Source: Trogon surrucura (lineage: Eukaryota > Chordata > Aves > Trogoniformes > Trogonidae). From it: DNA of 64,000 bases. The stretch covers positions 9,028,238 through 9,092,237 of the forward strand of contig CM036619.1 of NCBI GenBank assembly GCA_020746105.1, in the 5' to 3' direction. The position numbers were made by a program, and so were the translations under genes. The notes below the pieces were generated by a model. That model saw only the letters and a list, made by a program, of their open reading frames with translations, had not been told where the DNA came from and did not search any database. The first letter of the stretch is position 1, and the number at the start of each line of letters is the position of its first letter. Positions 36,901-48,900 of the stretch are shown here, in pieces.

Positions 36901-39000
36901 AGCAAAAAAGTCCATTGGGCTACCTGTTCTTTGTTTACAGAAGCTCGGTATTATCATTACTTAAAGTAGTTTGAAAGCAAATTAGAACTGCTTATCAACT
37001 GTTTGAGAAAGTCATCACCTCCCCAGTAATATATTTGCCTATGTATATCTCTTGTTTCTGTTATAAATATATGTATATTGTCTGTTTTGTATTAAATTTT
37101 ACTTCTCCAGAGAGTGGCGGAAAAAACATGCATCCTACATATCTTGCAAATTTACGAGACAATTCAAATTAGTGATGGAAGGGCTGTGGCTTGCTCTGTC
37201 ACTTTGATCTGTGTGTGTCAACACTTTCTAATGAAAACACTGCCCATATGTAAGCTACTATTCTTAAAAGTTATACTTTTTTTTTTTGTGGTTGCTACTT
37301 CGTATATCAGAACTGAAAAAGTCATGTGCCGTACAACTGTGTGATGGGCTTCAGTTGTTGGAAAGTTTCACTCTCAGATTATCGAAGCGTTGTAGTAGAT
37401 ATAATTGATGCTGAGGTATTTGTCTGCATCCCTTTTCAAACAAATCTGTGCTAGAAGCAATAATTTTTTCTCTATGTGGGAATATACTATAACTAACAAT
37501 ATGATACATATATATTGATGATAATATCCTACACATCCTGATTTTCAAACAAGACAAAATGCTTCTGTTTCTTTTTAAACTTTATTACAGCCTGTTATTC
37601 CAAGGTGTATGAAACAATCCTGTGCGGATGGAATATGACATCTTGCATCGACACCAGGAGGAAGTGAATTCGTGCATATTCATCTGAGCTTTTGCTTAAA
37701 AAACTCTGTTGTGGAGGGAATCTTGTTTGACTGATAAGGTTTGGGATTTTGCAGGTTTTAGTTTATATCCAGATCTACAAACCATCTGATGGGTTCTTGT
37801 ATTTTCTTTTAGAGTTTAGGTTTATTTCCTGGGTTTGACTATAATATTTTTGCACAATTAAAAATAACGATTCTGCCCAACAGATGAGAAATTACATAAG
37901 CTAATTGTATACGAAAATATAGGTCTAAAACATGTCAGTCTATGAAACTCACTATGAAACTCATCGCTCTCACTTATACAACTGGCTGTGTGTCATTCTA
38001 AGCGACACTGCTTGATCTCTTTGTACCTCCAGCAAGTGTCTTCCAGCTGTCTTCTCCTCAAGTTGTTAACACCAGGGTTAGAGGATAATTTTCTCATGGT
38101 AAAGTAAAACGTTGGATTTTATTTCTTTTCAAAGTGTAGAAAAAACAGTGTGTACGGGAGTAGGGTAATAGGACTGATTTGTGAAAAATACTCTGGAAGG
38201 TTTTGCTTCCCTTCCTTGATGACCCTGCCTGGTCCCAAGGCTCAGTCAGCATTTACATCCAGGCCTTGATCGACAACTGAGCTCCAAATGAGGATAAACA
38301 AGATTACCAAAGTAGAAACACAGACTTTCATGTCTTTTCTTTGACTCAGCTGATAACTGAACATCAAAGAAAAAAAATTCTCTTAGACTCATCTCCTCTC
38401 CTCTGTGAATGATGGCCATTTACTAAGTGTTGTAACTATGATGCTCTAAAGATACAGGAGAGGCAAGGTAATACAGAGAAAGATCATGTCTTTCCATGTA
38501 ATAACAGGCAGAATTCTCCCTAGGGAGACCCATTGCTCATATTTTGTGAGGTTGATTCTGTCAGATGCTAAACACCTGGCAGCACTTTGTGGACTTGAGC
38601 TACAGTAATCCAGACAAATCTTATTTCTTTAGTCTCCTACCACGATATTATTGTCAAATCTTTGTCACTGTCACTATCTCTATGCTTGTTGTGCTATGTC
38701 TGCAATTTTTGTCTGAAAAATGTATTGTAATGCTAATGGTGGCCCTTTCATTCTGTTCTGCATCAATTGCCAGTACAGGTATTATTTTTGGCATGAAGCA
38801 GATTTTTGGAGAAGCACCGTTAAAATTGCTGCAGCTATTGCATTTGTGTCCATAATTATCTCTCTCAAGGTTGTAAGTTGTGCAAAGTACAAGTATCTGA
38901 TTATGGATGGCTCTGATTTTGTGTTGTCCTAGTTGATTTTCCTACAGGCACTATGTCTTTCTCCCATTCTTTCATCTAATCTCTCCCTTAATTTCCTTTT
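33930..39000. other. AT-rich intergenic DNA upstream of the TMEM71 exons
   Basis: No exon, RNA gene or young repeat could be supported. A first, partly non-coding exon of TMEM71 should lie somewhere upstream of 39,110 but I could not fix it. Confidence 0.5.
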
Positions 39001-39109
39001 TTTAGCCCCTTTTATGGTCTTTTTGATATGTCAGTGAAGACCTCTCAACTGTTTGAGCTGTCAGTGAATATGATAACAATTCTTTCTTATTTGGCCTTCG
39101 CCTCTGCAG

Positions 39110-39167
39110 GTTCAGCAGCGTTTAACGGAGAACATAGACACAACCTCTCACAACATATTTTTCCAAG
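39110..39167 (+). CDS. TMEM71: TMEM71 exon (first recognised)
   Basis: A pyrimidine-rich acceptor (CCTCTGCAG) and a GTACTG donor frame 58 bases reading SAAFNGEHRHNLSQHIFPS, which matches the IFPS region of human TMEM71 and joins the next exon in phase. The frame is also open upstream to an ATG at 39,028. Confidence 0.7.
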
Positions 39168-42100
39168 GTACTGAGGAAAAAAATACTTGTTTAATTTTCT
39201 TTTTATTTTGTTGGAAATTTTGTAAAATCTTTTCTGGGACATGTAGAATTGTAGCACTGATATTAATTTAATTACTGCTTTAAATGGAATTCAGAAGTAC
39301 TGCTGTGAAGATTGGAAGCACCGGCTTTTCAATTATGAGGTTTTGGAGTATCTCTGTTCTGCCTGCTTTTCCCTCAACTGAAATTATGAGACATCCCATA
39401 TGGGGTAGCTAAACCTGCTACTGAAACCCATGTCAGCCACTAAATCAATCTAGGGTCTTCCTTTCTTTCCATGGATGTCACTGCATGGCCAGTTGAAACC
39501 CAGGGGTGTTGATGAGAAAGGGCTAGCATAAAGCAAATTTCCTTGAGCTAAATAAAATGTCTACAACATTTAGATTCTTTCCCCTCTGACACTACTCTCT
39601 TCTATTTTAAAACACATGTAGTATATTTTTTCTGTGCTGTATTTCATCCTAAAGTCAATTATATTTCAGTGCTGGATGAAGTTATCACCATGCATAGACT
39701 TTATCCCATGCTGTTCTAGCTGGGTGGTATTCTAGGAGTTGTGAGAATTATAAGTCATATATCCTTAAATCTTTGTTAAGTATGGTTAGGTTATAAAAAG
39801 CAAATAAATCCTGTCTGGTTCAGAGACACTCAGTCTTGCACCATGCAGAGTAACTGGGAGAAGCAAAGTACTCTGATGGCTCCAGGTAGGCGTAGATCTG
39901 GCAGGACTCCTAGACCACGAGCACTGCCACAGAAATACACCAGGCACTCCTCAGTTCAGGCTGACTCCATGTATTCATGGAATGCTCCACCTGGCGTGAA
40001 GCCCTCCTGTAGCTGAAGCTCTGGAAAGTGTGATGAAGTCACTTTAGCTGGCTGAAACCCCTTAGGTCCAGAAGTAATATCATTATATCCACATATTTTA
40101 AACCTATGTCATTACCAGCCCCCATCAGCTGGTAATGTAAATTCATTATTTTTAAATCATAGGTTTGCTCTGTCTAGACATTCACTGAATTAGAGAGTTT
40201 CATTCCTTCTTTTCAGTGGTGCTTGTGTCTTTTTGGACGATGACTTTGCCTACAAGCATTGTTCTGTAAATCCCCTGATGGGCTCCCTTTCCACATGTCG
40301 CCGCAGCCCTCGACTGCTTTCTAACGGTTACTACGTTTTGACAGAAGACAGTTTTCTGTCTGATGAAGACGGCAACATAACACTGACACCATCCCAGACA
40401 AGTGTTACATATAAAGAGAATTTAGTTCGGTAAGTGAATTATGTGCAGATTTTACTCAATGTTGGCAAAGGCTCCACATCTCTGGACTTACAGGGTGGTA
40501 TCACTGTGGGTGGCTGCACTTGGCTTGGCATAAGATCAGCATTGCTTCTTAATGGGAACATCTCGATTTAATTTAGAGAGTGCAGTGATTGAAATAACTT
40601 CATTTTCAGTCATATCTAATCTTACTATGCAAAAAACTCTTCAGTACACAGCTGTTGCTGTAATTGGAGTTGTGTCCAACAAGTAAAAAAGAAGAGCTAC
40701 TACAGCTTATTTTGCCACTGAGGTGTTGCCATGATAAGGAATAATGAAAAAGTGTGTGTGTGTACATGTGTATATATATATATAAAAATAAAAAGCTCTG
40801 GTCCTAGAATTCTTACTCAAGGAAAAATTTCTCTGATTTCAGAAGAACATCAGTTTACGAAGGTGTATAAAATGTAGTTCAAAAAAGTTGAAGTACAGTG
40901 GATTCAGGCTGCAGCAAATGGGAGATGGTAAGGTGAAACTCATGGGTAGCCTAAGACCACTCGGAGCAGTATCAGAGCCCAGTGCTGACTTGGTATCACG
41001 ACATCCGGTATCACAACAGCATGGCATATTGCTGTGCTGCTAATATATTTCCTGACAATACTGCAGTGTGCAAAGTTGGTTTTGATGACATACATCAGAT
41101 GACAGATCTAGGACCCAGAACCTGCTTCTTTCATGTCAGTCCTGCAAGATTTAGAGGTCTGTCCCTGCTCAGAAAGACTAATTAACTCTTTTCCTTGACA
41201 ATGTGCCTTTTCTTCCCAGCGTATTCAGGCGAAGGAAGAAAATCCGTCGCTCTCTTGCCAGCTTGTTCAATCTCAGTGCCTCCAGTTCATGGCTGAGCAG
41301 CACCGCTCTCAGCAATATGGATTCCTCCCATGTAGATGATCCTTGGCCTGATGGATGCAGTAAACTAGAAGCCAGTCAGAGTGATATTGGTAAGCCCTGA
41401 CCAGGTACCAAGGAATCAAGCTACAACACTAGGTCTATATTTAGTGGGACTTTGGTGTCTTTTTCTATATGGCCTGCAGTGTGTGTGTGCCAAGATGTGC
41501 AGGAAAAGGCTAGATGAACAACAGAATTGTAAGTGGTGAATTGAGCTCCTGGCATTAAAATAGAGTATGAGTCCATAAAGACTTTCGTGCCAAAAAGACA
41601 TTTTTAAACTGAATTGGAATCCAAAGTCATCAGCAGAGATCTTTATGCTGGTGTCATTAGTACCTGGCAGTGTCTTCTTTCACCTGGCTTTTTAATAACT
41701 TCATTGTGTTATGGTCTACGCAGCTTTGCCTATACTCTGCATATTTTCTCCTGCATACTTTGAACCTGCCAATTCCCTACCCCTAACAGTTTGCAAACCT
41801 CTCTGTGATTAACTATTTCCCCCCAACAAAATTCATTAATGCAAAATCTCAAAGCTCTTCCGTGCAATCTCAACTACATATGCACTTTTTGTAGATGATG
41901 CAGACTTTTCATCTGAATATAACAGCCATGTGCCACAAAGGCAAACTCCAGCATCTAATGGATCTTCTGTCATCAAACATGAGGGACTTCTTCAGCCTGG
42001 GAAACCACTTTGTGCTTCGCAATCCTACTCTCCATTTACGATAAACGCAAACGAAGAGACTTTGAGCAATGCAAGTATGTTACATTCTTATTCTGATATT

Positions 42101-43438
42101 CCTCATTTTTAGAGTGAGCGGAAATAATCCACATTAAAAATGTTGCTATGCCCCCTTGGACAACAGAATTTATGTCCTGAAACATGCGTTTTAAATGGTT
42201 GATGAAAAAGAATGAAATCCTAAAATTGGTATTTACTTGTTCACTCCTCCCTGCACGCATCTTTTCCTCTCCTATTTTCAGTGATAAATGGAAAAAGAAA
42301 AAAGAGGAAAATGGAGGAAAGGGCATGGGAACAAAATCTGAAACAGGCAATTATTCAGAAAGACTTGTTTTCTGAGAGCATGGAGGGCACAGTGTCTCTA
42401 TGGTTGTGGGGGAAAAAGCTCCTGAGAGACACCCAAAGCATGAAAATTAGCTCTTCCCTTTGAATCACGCTAGGCAAATGCTCTTAAAAAGAAACTGAAG
42501 AAACTGGCCTCACAGGCTGAAGGTAGTCTTTGCAAACACCTCCTTCTCTCATATGTGTGCTTTCCTGACAACTCACAAAAACTATTTTCCTGATTTTTGT
42601 TTTAGAATCCAGGACAGTGAAAAATGTCTTTTCTCAAATGGTTGCACTGATCATGTGTTTTATCATTTCAATATGTACAAGGTAATTTTTTTATTTCTTT
42701 TATTTTTTGTGCTTACTCTCATTTCAACTGGTGAATAAAAGGTAACTTATGGGTCACATTTTCAAAATTAGACATATCTTACTGTGAAAATATATTTTCA
42801 CATGACAGTTGATGCAGGCAAATATCTGAGCTATATGGGTGTGAATGAAAATAGGAAACACATATGCAGATATTAAAACTTTGTGAAGTCTGTTTGGGCA
42901 GGGGGTTTTGAAAGGCTGAGAAGCAGCCTGGGAATGCTGAGGACATTATTTCTGGGAGATTATCCTCAATAGCTTAAGTAATTTAAAGTTTCGAATTGCA
43001 GTTCACCCACCAGAGTTCGGAGGGTTCATCTGCAAGAACTTTCTCTTTTCACCCAGGCTTCATCTCTATTAACCCAATACGCATCCCTTGGTTTTTTCTA
43101 ACCTTTATGGGTATTGTTATATTCACAGATATTTTCTGGGAAGATTGTCTGCCACTTTGTTGCTGATAATTTTAGTTTGTAAGTGCAGATTTTCTTTATA
43201 TTCGACACATAATATTTTACCAAGTCACATCTGAGGACCAAAATCCATCCTTAGATGCACATCCACGGCTCTTATTGATGCTAATAAGAGCAATATGTGG
43301 GCATATGGGGCCAGAATGTGACCTTCAATCAGTTACAGGCTTTTGCATTTAAATTTCACAGTTCTTGTGTCCCAAGATGCTGCTGTGTTATCTTTCTTCA
43401 GCCTTGAAACGTTTTTCAAAACAACAAAGTTTTGGTAA
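39110..43438 (+). CDS. TMEM71: TMEM71, transmembrane protein 71 (all but the extreme N-terminus)
   Basis: Seven plus-strand exons join in phase: 39110-39167, 40217-40429, 41220-41389, 41895-42074, 42606-42681, 43129-43178 and 43362-43438 (stop TAA 43436-43438). The best block is STCRRSPRLLSNGYYVLTED then SFLSDEDGNITLTPSQTSVT, close to recalled human TMEM71. A basic RRRKKIRRSLASLFNLS segment, a low-complexity Ser-rich middle and two hydrophobic stretches follow (NVFSQMVALIMCFIISICTR and LSATLLLIILV), ending FFSLETFFKTTKFW. It is a small membrane protein of unknown function. The C-terminus is a few residues shorter than in human. The exon with the start codon is not certain. A candidate poly(A) signal lies at 43,924. 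Confidence 0.9.
40217..40429 (+). CDS. TMEM71: TMEM71 exon, conserved core
   Basis: Acceptor TTTTCAG, donor GTAAGT; 213 bases. It encodes NPLMGSLSTCRRSPRLLSNG and the DGNITLTPSQTSVTYKENLV block, the most conserved part of the family. Confidence 0.95.
41220..41389 (+). CDS. TMEM71: TMEM71 exon, basic segment
   Basis: Acceptor CCCAG, donor GTAAGC; 170 bases reading FRRRKKIRRSLASLFNLSAS then a Ser-rich part. The phase fits both sides. Confidence 0.93.
41895..42074 (+). CDS. TMEM71: TMEM71 exon, polar linker
   Basis: Acceptor TTTTGTAG, donor GTATGT; 180 bases reading DDADFSSEYNSHVPQRQTPA and on to INANEETLSNA. The polar composition suits the variable linker before the membrane part. Confidence 0.85.
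42606..42681 (+). CDS. TMEM71: TMEM71 exon, first membrane segment
   Basis: Acceptor GTTTTAG, donor GTAATT; 76 bases reading VKNVFSQMVALIMCFIISIC, aligned with the first hydrophobic stretch of human TMEM71 (same spacing to the Arg that follows). Confidence 0.9.
43129..43178 (+). CDS. TMEM71: TMEM71 exon, second membrane segment
   Basis: Acceptor TTCACAG, donor GTAAGT; 50 bases reading YFLGRLSATLLLIILV. The phase fits both neighbours. Confidence 0.85.
43362..43438 (+). CDS. TMEM71: TMEM71 last coding exon
   Basis: Acceptor TTTCACAG; reads VSQDAAVLSFFSLETFFKTT, then KFW and stop TAA. The FFSLETFFKTT part matches the human C-terminal SLASYFKTT region. Confidence 0.88.
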
Positions 43439-43605
43439 GTTGCTCCAGTGTCACATGATGAATAGGCAAATTTAGAAATGTTATGTTAAGAGGAGGAAGG
43501 GGAGGTTCTTTCTGTTGTTTCCATGTCAAAAATAGAAGCCATGATCTGAAGTTATTGATGGAGGATTTAACTTTTCTCATTACCGATTTGTATTTAGAGA
43601 AACTT

Positions 43606-43702
43606 CACAGAATCACAGAATCACAGAGTGTTAGAGGTTGGAAGGGACCTCAAAGATCATCTAGTCCAATCCCCCTGCCAGAGCAGGATCACCTACAGAA
43701 CT
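43606..43702 (-). mobile_element. CR1 LINE 3' end, minus strand
   Basis: The plus strand reads ACAGAATCACAGAATCACAG then TTGGAAGGGACCTCAAAGAT and CCAGAGCAGGATCACCTACA. Same subfamily as the copies at 55,878 and 61,019. Confidence 0.9.
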
Positions 43703-43923
43703 TCCTGTTTACTTTGAAAAACTGCCTTTTCACAATGTGCAACGGATGTTGTAACACCTATTTGTTAGCATAAGAGGAAGATAAACCTAATATGCTGTAA
43801 CATGAAGATGAAGAGAAAGATCCAGCATAGTAACTTATTATGAATCCAGAGGTGTGCTTTCAAGCCTTGCACTGAAGTTCACTCCCAGGCCACCAAACCA
43901 AGCCTTGATTTTTCACTTGAAAA

Positions 43924-43929
43924 AATAAA
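43924..43929 (+). terminator. Candidate TMEM71 poly(A) signal
   Basis: AATAAA about 490 bases after the TMEM71 stop codon. Use is not shown by the sequence; other signals lie further on. Confidence 0.35.
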
Positions 43930-44227
43930 AGCAGCTAACTATGGTGCCAGGCACATCACCAGCTTCCAGGGACTACAGAATAGATACAACGTGGCACCAC
44001 TAACCCAACGGACCATTAGGTTTCTGGAGAGAGCTTTGTCTTTGGCTTATACTGAAGTCTGATGTCTTAGAAAGAACTATTAAATCAGCCTAAAGAGTTG
44101 ATTTAAGGTGCTGATGTTCCTGTTTCAGATTGCTTTATTTCAAAGGTTTGCACATAGCTGTATCTACTAAATCCTTCTGGAGAAAAAGACTTACATATAT
44201 AGAAGGTCTGAATTATATCTTTAAAGC

Positions 44228-44492
44228 AAGCTCATATGCAGGCCTGCATGCTGAAAGCATGTGTGTACGTGCTGGATTTATGAATTATCACTCTTTCACT
44301 TTTTACACATCAGAGAATTCATCTGAGGGTATGAAATATAAAAATCTGTTAAAGATAAAAACATTAGGGTTTATCTGGATTTTTTATGTGCTGAAAAGTG
44401 AAGCTCAAAAGGACATTGTTTCTGAAACTGTTCAGGAGTTCACTATCTGAACGGCAACAAGAAAATCTGGCAGATCTCTTAGCCTTTGAATT
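44228..44492 (+). repeat. Dispersed repeat, copy 1
   Basis: It aligns with 51,366-51,674 (GTGCTGGATTTATGA.TTATCA; GTGAAGCTCAAAAGGACATT; CTCTTAGCCTTTGAATT). Flanking sequence is not alike, so this is a dispersed repeat or a short duplication. Family unknown. Confidence 0.6.
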
Positions 44493-44750
44493 GAATCTAC
44501 TGGAAGTTAAAAAACAAAACAGTACAACTTGGAGAGCCATATTGCAATGATAAACCGAGATTTTGAGCGTTCAAAGGTCTTAGCACAACACCTCCGATAC
44601 TCAAGGATGGTGTGTTACGCTTTGTTATGATGTCATTATGCCCAGTAAAATCAAGGCCAACAGGTTAGGTCTAGTGTGTTGCAAACCCATGCTCTAAAGT
44701 ACTGTTTTCTTACTTCCTGAATAGTTTAGCCCTGACTCATAACTCATCAT

Positions 44751-45952
44751 TGACCTCATCATGCTCTACAATTACTTGAAAGGACATTTGTCGCAGGTTA
44801 GGGCTGGGCCGGCCACTAACACGGACAGACGCTCTCTAACCCCCCCTTCCCCCCCCAAACAGGAAGAGAAAAGGGAATGAGGCAGAGAGACTTACAGATT
44901 AGAGGAGAAAAAACTAGAACAGTTTTAATGAAAATAATGGGAATAATGGTAAAGAGATAAAAGTAAAGAATTATATACACCTATAGATAGTAGCCCGATA
45001 TCAAACCCGACTCCCTCCCCCGATAGAAATCACCACTGGTGCTGCAGAGCAGGAGGCACTGGGGAAACCCCAGGCTCAGCGGTGGCGGGAGCTGAATACA
45101 GGGAGCTGGATACAGGGAGCTGGATTCGGGAACTCAGGATCCGGATCAAAATCAGGAGGTCAGATGGAGTCCTCTCTGGACACCGGTCATTGCAGAAAGG
45201 GCAAAACGAAGAAAAAAGGGGAAAACGGCCAAAACTCTCGTGATCACTCAATTTATACTAGATATGACGTATATGGGATGGAATACCCTCGTTGGTCACC
45301 TGTCCTGTCTATTACCCCCCGGAGGTGCCACCTTTTACTTCCTTGTGCCCCCCTCTTACTACCCAGCACCCCCAGCGTGGCACACAAGAGCCAGCAGTGG
45401 CCTTGGTCACTATAGGAATAAGTATAAGCAAGAGCCTTTCTGCATCCCAGTCCCAGGCAGTGACTGTGAACATCAGGTGTTATCACTGCCAGTAGCACAC
45501 ACTGTCTGCAAAAACATGCTGCTGACTTCAGAACGTGCAGCCTTTGAGAAGACACTAAACTGGAAAGTAAAATTCACTAAACAGGACTGGGTTTTCAGCT
45601 AAACCCAGGACAACATTGTAGAGAGGTTGGTGCTGGTCTCTTCTCAAAGGTCATTAGGGACAGAACAAGGGGGAATGGTTTCAAGTTGCAACACGGTAGG
45701 TTTAGACTGGACATTAGGAAGAAATTTTTCACAGAAAGAGTGGTCGGACACTGGAACAGACTGCCTGGGGAGGTGGTTGAATCACCATCTCTGGATGTGT
45801 TTAAGTGTCGCTTAGATGTGGTGTTGGGTGATTTGGTTTAGGGGCTGAATTGTAGTGTGGGGTTAATTGTTGTAGTGTAGGGTTAATGGTTGGACTTGAT
45901 GATCCCAAGGGTCTTTTCCAACCTGAACTGTTCTATGATTCTATGATTCTAT
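44751..45952 (+). mobile_element. CR1 LINE, interrupted by a solo LTR
   Basis: The left part ends ATTACTTGAAAGGACATT at 44,788 and the right part resumes ACATTGTAGAGAGGTTGG at 45,613; the CR1 reads straight through once the LTR and one ACATT are removed. It ends GGTTGGACTTGATGATCCCA and ATTCTATGATTCT. Confidence 0.85.
44789..45612 (-). mobile_element. Solo LTR (ERVL-like) with 5-base target-site duplication
   Basis: In minus orientation it begins TGTCCTGGGTTTAGCTGAAA and ends CCTAACCTGCGACA. The flanks carry ACATT on both sides (44784-44788, 45613-45617). A TATA-like TATAAATTG and a 15-base CTGTATCCAGCTCC-type tandem lie inside. No internal viral genes remain. Confidence 0.88.
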
Positions 45953-45999
45953 AAACAAAGCTGCTCTTTACAAAAGGAAAACAAATATATTCTGAGAGC

Positions 46000-48900
46000 T
46001 TTTCAGTCACTGGTACCCAGATAAAACCTCTTTTATGCTTATTCCAAGAGAGCAGTTACTCGAACAGGTAGTCACATAGCTTAAATTTGGCAAATCAGAA
46101 ACTACATATATATTAATTATAACAAACTGTGGTGTAAATTAGGGCATAAAAAACTATATGCTTTTTTAATTTTTTTTTCCCCTCCAGGAAATAATTGGAA
46201 AGAAAGAAAGAATAATTGGTGAGTATATGTTTAAGTCTAGAAAGAATTCTTTACATTTTGGGGTGAGTCCTTTTACAAAACAGCATTCGAGCATGCCAGA
46301 AAGGTTCCCTAAGCTTTTTGTTAAAAGACGGTTTAGCAGCAACACCCTTGCCAGCTTCCACTGCAAATTACTCCATTTTGCTGTCTAAAACTCCTCCTTG
46401 ATTTTATTTGGATGGAGTGGGGTTTTTTTTTAATTGTCTGACAAGACTTTCTAAAGAGTGTAAGCTGTTAAACAATTGTTGTGTCTCCCCACAGAAAGAA
46501 ACGTGTTTTTCAATAACAGGCAATGCAAGTCCTCCTTTTCCCATGTTTAAACTGAAAAGCAGCACCAGGTCCTGTCCTGCTCTAACTTGGTACCACTCCA
46601 CTGAATGAGTGAAGCAGCATCAACATGTAGCAGTTCAGAATATCTGGAAAAAACTTACAGATTCCTCTCTTCCCTCTTCTTTTTCAGTCAGGCTTCATCC
46701 TCAGTCCCCAGCTTCTGTTTATCAAGCATTTTTAAGTTTTGTTGCAGCTCAGGACCCTTAAAATAAGAGTACTGATTTATTTGTATTTGGAGCCAGCCAT
46801 CCCGGGCCTGGTTCCATTTCTTCATTTATCTGTTTGCTTTGTGAAGATAAAAATGAAAGCAAGGAAGTAAGTGAAGCTGTGCCTGAGTTTGTGCTCCTTA
46901 TAGTGTGGATAAAACAGCCTCGTTCATCAGTTTCCTGGTTGAGCGCAGTTCAGCTTCTGAGATCTAAAAGCAGCTGCACAGCTGCAGATGCAACCTGGAA
47001 AACCTTTCAGTCAGCCCTCAGAAAGAGGATGTTCACCCTGGGCATTTTAGCACGGTGTTGCAAGCATCTGATCATTTTACAGATTTGCTAAAGCCTGTGA
47101 TGAAAAATACACCCTCCTGAGCCAGTGTGCCAAGCAGTGCACCCTAGACCTGGCACTTCTTAAAGCCACTGAGACTGATAATGTGAAGGCAGCAAAGCCA
47201 GAGCTTTAGAGCTGGCTCTGCTTTTGAAAGCCCATACCAATATTAACCAAAGCCTGTTCTAGAGGATGGAGCGGAGAACTTGGCACTTGTTGCCTAGCAG
47301 GAGTAAACTAAATACAAGCTGGCACGGGACACTTTGAGACAGGACCTCCAGCATTTCAAGACAAGCTTGTCACTTGCCTTTTGCAAAAACTTAAAGGCAG
47401 AGTAGTTACCTCTGTTTATTTTAAAATCAGTTCATTAACAGTTTTTATTTTTTCTCTTCCTCGAGTTTATTTTTCTCAGCTCTTGGGCATCAGACTACTG
47501 GATACCTCCTCACGGCCACTGTTACACGTTTCTGTTGAAAAAAAAAATAACTTTAGCTTTATTTTTATTCTGGTCAAATGTGTGTAGTGCAAACACGCTT
47601 CTTGGTGACTGTCTGAAAGCAGTCATGTGAAAAATTTGCTGTACCTCTAGTTTCTTCTGTCAGTGAAGTCCTATGTAGACCTAGGGTACAAGCATTTTGA
47701 TAATAATGTCAAAAAGTGTTTTTCAACTCCCATTCAGTTTCAAGTAAACAGCTGATGTCTTCATATATGATTTTCTTGAAGCAACATGCTGTCAATGATA
47801 ATGGAATCAGATAGTGGCAGAGTACACGTGGCAACATATTTCAGAAGCTTTGCTCATGTGTGTATACTGCTTTTTGGTCTTTCTGCTGTGCATTTAGTAA
47901 AGCGGAAAAAAAAAAAAAAAAGAAAGTAAAATACTATTGGAAGGAAAGCACTTTTCAGAAAACCAGGAATCAGGATGTGGAGAAGCGATGATGAATCTGA
48001 ATTAGCTGCATTAAGGTACAAAAATATAAAACTTGCAGGTATTAACGTTATTTTGTAAACACTGAACACTGTCTTTCATCTTGGATCTTTGCTATAAGAG
48101 ATGAAATTACACATAGAACCTGTGGGTGACCAAAAATTGTTGTCTCATGACTCCAAGCTTTTAATAATCTGCTTCTTAAAGTATCTCCCTGTATGATAGC
48201 TGAGCTAGAAGAGCATGGATTTTATCTTCTCGTGCGACAAAAAAATGATAATGTGTGAGGATGTCATTGCCCACCAAATTGTTCTGTAACTGGTGCTGCA
48301 TCAAGTCTCCTTGTCCCCTGGTGTGCTAAAAGCAATGCTAGCACAGCCCCAGCTGCTCAGTCGGACTTGAAGAGGTGCCTGTGGAAGGGCCAGATCTGCC
48401 TGTGGGTTACAACCAGGCATCATAACACAGATTTGAAAACCCTGCAGTAAAAGTGCATAAATGAAAAGCTCTGGTTTGAAAGAATCGGCAAAACTGAAAC
48501 CCCGCTGTCTGTCCAACTCTGTGTCTAAGCTGAACTCCAGCAGGTTTATAGCTGCGTTTCTAGCATCAAAAGTCAAAATAAACGATGTAATGAGGAAAAG
48601 GTTACTTGAACTTAAGTTAAATGTATGTTTCTCTTTCAAAGAGTAAGTGCATGCTGGTTATATTTTGAAGATAAGCATCGTTATCTTGCATTAAAAGCTC
48701 AAAGAGGGAAATCTCACCCAAGCTACCAATTCTGCATAGTAATTTACTCTTGCCCAGTGCATTAAATTTTTATATGAAGACAGACCATTTGATGTAACAA
48801 GTCCAGTTTTTGCAGTTTCAATAAGTGGCAACAAGAGAATGTTCTTCTTCATAAAACTTACATATTATGTAACTCTAATAGTACTTATAATACTCATCCT

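Noticed and set aside
38565-38932. Hydrophobic frame before TMEM71 that resembles membrane segments
   Set aside because: It does not match TMEM71, has no phase-compatible splice sites I could find, and lies upstream of the N-terminal exon.
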